DNA from: Planctomycetota bacterium
GTDB lineage: Bacteria > Planctomycetota > PLA2
DNA: 7,711 nucleotides
Direction of reading: 5' to 3'
Assembly (NCBI GenBank): GCA_023150495.1
Contig: JAKLKT010000129.1
Span: 1 to 7,711 of the forward strand
The notes beneath the pieces are model-generated. The model was given only the letters and a program-made list of their open reading frames with translations, was not told the DNA's origin and searched no databases. A program made the position numbers and the translations under genes. This document shows, piece by piece, positions 6,254 through 7,711 of the stretch (position 1 is the stretch's first letter; each line of letters begins with the position of its first letter).

Positions 6254-7711
6254 ATGCAGAAGCGCCGCGTGAAGGAGGCCCCTCGACCCGACACGACCGG
6301 TCTCTCGAAGGGCGATCTCCTGAAGCTCTACCGGCTCATCTACGCCTCGCGGCGGACGGACGACAAGGAGATCGTCCTCAAGCGCCAGAACAAGGCATAC
6401 TTCCAGATCAACGGCGCCGGTCACGAGGCGATCTGCGCCGCGGCCGGCCTCGCCGCGCGGTCCGGGTACGACTGGTTCTATACGTATTATCGGGACCGCG
6501 CGCTCGCGCTCGCGCTCGGCGTCACGCCCTACGAGATGCTGCTGCAGGCGGTCGGGTCGGCCGAGGACCCGGCGTCGGCGGGCCGGCAGATGCCCGCGCA
6601 CTGGGGGCACAAGGACTACCGGCTCGTGTCCGCGTCGTCGCCGATCGCCACGCAGTACCTCCAGGCCGTCGGCTGCGCGGAGGCGATCGCGAAGATGCGC
6701 GACCACGAGGACGTGCGGAGCGCGGTTCGCGGCGAGTTCCGCGGCGACGAGGTCGTGCTCTGCACGGGCGGCGACGGCTCGACCTCCGAGGGCGAGTTCT
6801 GGGAGGCGCTCACGACCGCGTGCGTGATGGCGCTCCCGATCGTCTTCCTCATCGAGGACAACGAGTACGCGATCTCGGTGCCGCGGGAGGTCCAGACGCC
6901 GCACTCGTCGATCTCGAAGACAGTCGCCTCATTCCGGCCGCTCCTGATCCTCGAGGTGGACGGGTGCGACCCGGTCGCGTCCTACCGCGTGATGGGCGAG
7001 GCTCTGGCGCACGCGCGCTCCGGCAAGGGCCCGGCGCTCGTGCACGCGCACTGCATCCGTCCCTACAGCCACTCGATGTCGGACGACCAGCGGCTCTACC
7101 GGCCGGCTTCGGAGATCGACGAGGAGGCGACGAAGGATCCCGTCGTGACGTTCCCCCGCCGGCTCGTGGAGGAGGGGGTCGCGGGGGAGGAGGAGCTCGA
7201 GGCGATCCGGAAGGATGTCGACCGCGAGATCGAGGAGGCCTCGGAGCGCGCGCTCGCCGCGAAGTGGCCGGAGAAGACGCGAGCGGCCGCCGAGCTCTGG
7301 GTCTACTCCCCGGACGTCGACCCGACGTCGGCCGCGTTCGCGACCGATCCCGCGTTCGAGGGCGAGCCGCGGACGATGATCGACCTCATCAACCAGACGC
7401 TCCTCGACGAGATGGCGCGGGACCCCCGGGTGCTCGTGTTCGGCGAGGACGTGGCCGACGCGACGCGCGAGTCGGCGCTCTCCGAGGTGAAGGGCAAGGG
7501 CGGCGTCTTCAAGGCGACGCACGGGCTCCAGCGCGCGCATGGCGGCCACCGGTGCTACAACTCGCCGCTCGCCGAGGCGAACATCCTCGGCCGGACGGTC
7601 GGGCTCGCGACGCGCGGGCTGAAGCCGGTCGCGGAGATCCAGTTCATCGACTACATCTGGCCCGCGTACGAGCAGATCCGCAACGAGTGGTCGGTGCTGC
7701 GCTGGCGGAGC
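6254..7711 (+). CDS. Fused E1 alpha/beta subunit of a 2-oxoacid (branched-chain-type) dehydrogenase, N-terminal 486 aa
   Basis: Thiamine-diphosphate-dependent decarboxylase of a 2-oxoacid dehydrogenase complex, with both E1 subunits in one chain. The frame is open from ATG 6254 to the right edge. The alpha part spans residues about 20-340. It has YRDRALALALG (79-89), the ThDP/magnesium motif GGDG (172-175) ending in EDNEYAIS (201-208), and the loop SHSMSDDQRLYRP (272-284), equivalent to the E1-alpha phosphorylation loop. A linker (about 340-372) leads into the beta part. That part starts at MIDLINQTLLDEMARDPRVL (375-394), followed by FGEDV (396-400) with the ThDP-contacting glutamate E398. 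NSPLAEANILGR (436-447) and KPVAEIQFIDYIWPAYEQI (457-475) follow. About 200 more beta residues should lie beyond the window. The PLAEAN and DYIWPA wording resembles fused E1 proteins I associate with Bacteroidota and Acidobacteriota. The 2-oxoisovalerate substrate is inferred; E2 and E3 genes are not visible. Confidence 0.93.
   Translation, partial: MQKRRVKEAPRPDTTGLSKGDLLKLYRLIYASRRTDDKEIVLKRQNKAYFQINGAGHEAICAAAGLAARSGYDWFYTYYRDRALALALGVTPYEMLLQAVGSAEDPASAGRQMPAHWGHKDYRLVSASSPIATQYLQAVGCAEAIAKMRDHEDVRSAVRGEFRGDEVVLCTGGDGSTSEGEFWEALTTACVMALPIVFLIEDNEYAISVPREVQTPHSSISKTVASFRPLLILEVDGCDPVASYRVMGEALAHARSGKGPALVHAHCIRPYSHSMSDDQRLYRPASEIDEEATKDPVVTFPRRLVEEGVAGEEELEAIRKDVDREIEEASERALAAKWPEKTRAAAELWVYSPDVDPTSAAFATDPAFEGEPRTMIDLINQTLLDEMARDPRVLVFGEDVADATRESALSEVKGKGGVFKATHGLQRAHGGHRCYNSPLAEANILGRTVGLATRGLKPVAEIQFIDYIWPAYEQIRNEWSVLRWRS

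Noticed and set aside
6149..7549. Minus-strand frames opposite the E1 gene (6149-6904 and 6929-7549)
   Set aside because: Antisense shadows of the E1 coding frame, which carries intact ThDP motifs.
1..7711. CRISPR arrays, tRNA or rRNA genes, insertion sequences, phage or defence genes
   Set aside because: No direct repeat arrays, no tRNA-like cloverleaf, and no transposase or integrase motifs were seen; nearly all the window is taken by the six genes. The AAA+ gene has no nuclease or effector partner, so a defence role is not claimed.

Overview
This is a very GC-rich (about 70% by eye), densely coded bacterial window with six genes: four complete, and two cut by the window edges. Third codon positions are almost all G or C, so long open frames appear on every strand. 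The genes below were chosen by motifs and protein character rather than frame length. A secreted sulfatase of the 780-residue type and a fused alpha/beta E1 dehydrogenase would suit a soil, sediment or wastewater heterotroph such as an Acidobacteriota or a related high-GC Gram-negative lineage. This placement is an inference and nothing here fixes the phylum.

Layout, left to right. Bases 1-461 (minus strand) hold the N-terminal half of a probable AraC-family regulator that runs off the left edge. A 221-base divergent region containing a strong GC hairpin separates it from a complete exported arylsulfatase (683-3016, plus strand). Converging on the sulfatase is a two-gene minus-strand operon, transcribed from right to left. 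It encodes a TPR-AAA+ ATPase (5634-4300) followed 2 bases later by a protein of six TPR repeats plus a multi-pass membrane domain (4297-3035). Divergent from the operon is a 141-residue protein of unknown function (5736-6161). The window ends inside a fused E1 alpha/beta subunit of a branched-chain-type 2-oxoacid dehydrogenase (6254 to beyond 7711).

How they may work together. The AraC-like regulator is well placed to control the sulfatase. The ATPase and the TPR membrane protein almost certainly act together, because both carry TPR arrays and the genes are translationally adjacent; this pair is the best candidate here for an undescribed system. The dehydrogenase looks like separate central metabolism. 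Most genes that begin a transcript lack a Shine-Dalgarno sequence. Three instead carry a TANNNT -10-like hexamer 7-11 bases before ATG, suggesting leaderless transcription. The sulfatase, with a clear AGGAG and a long leader, is the exception. No RNA genes, insertion sequences, CRISPR arrays or phage features were seen.
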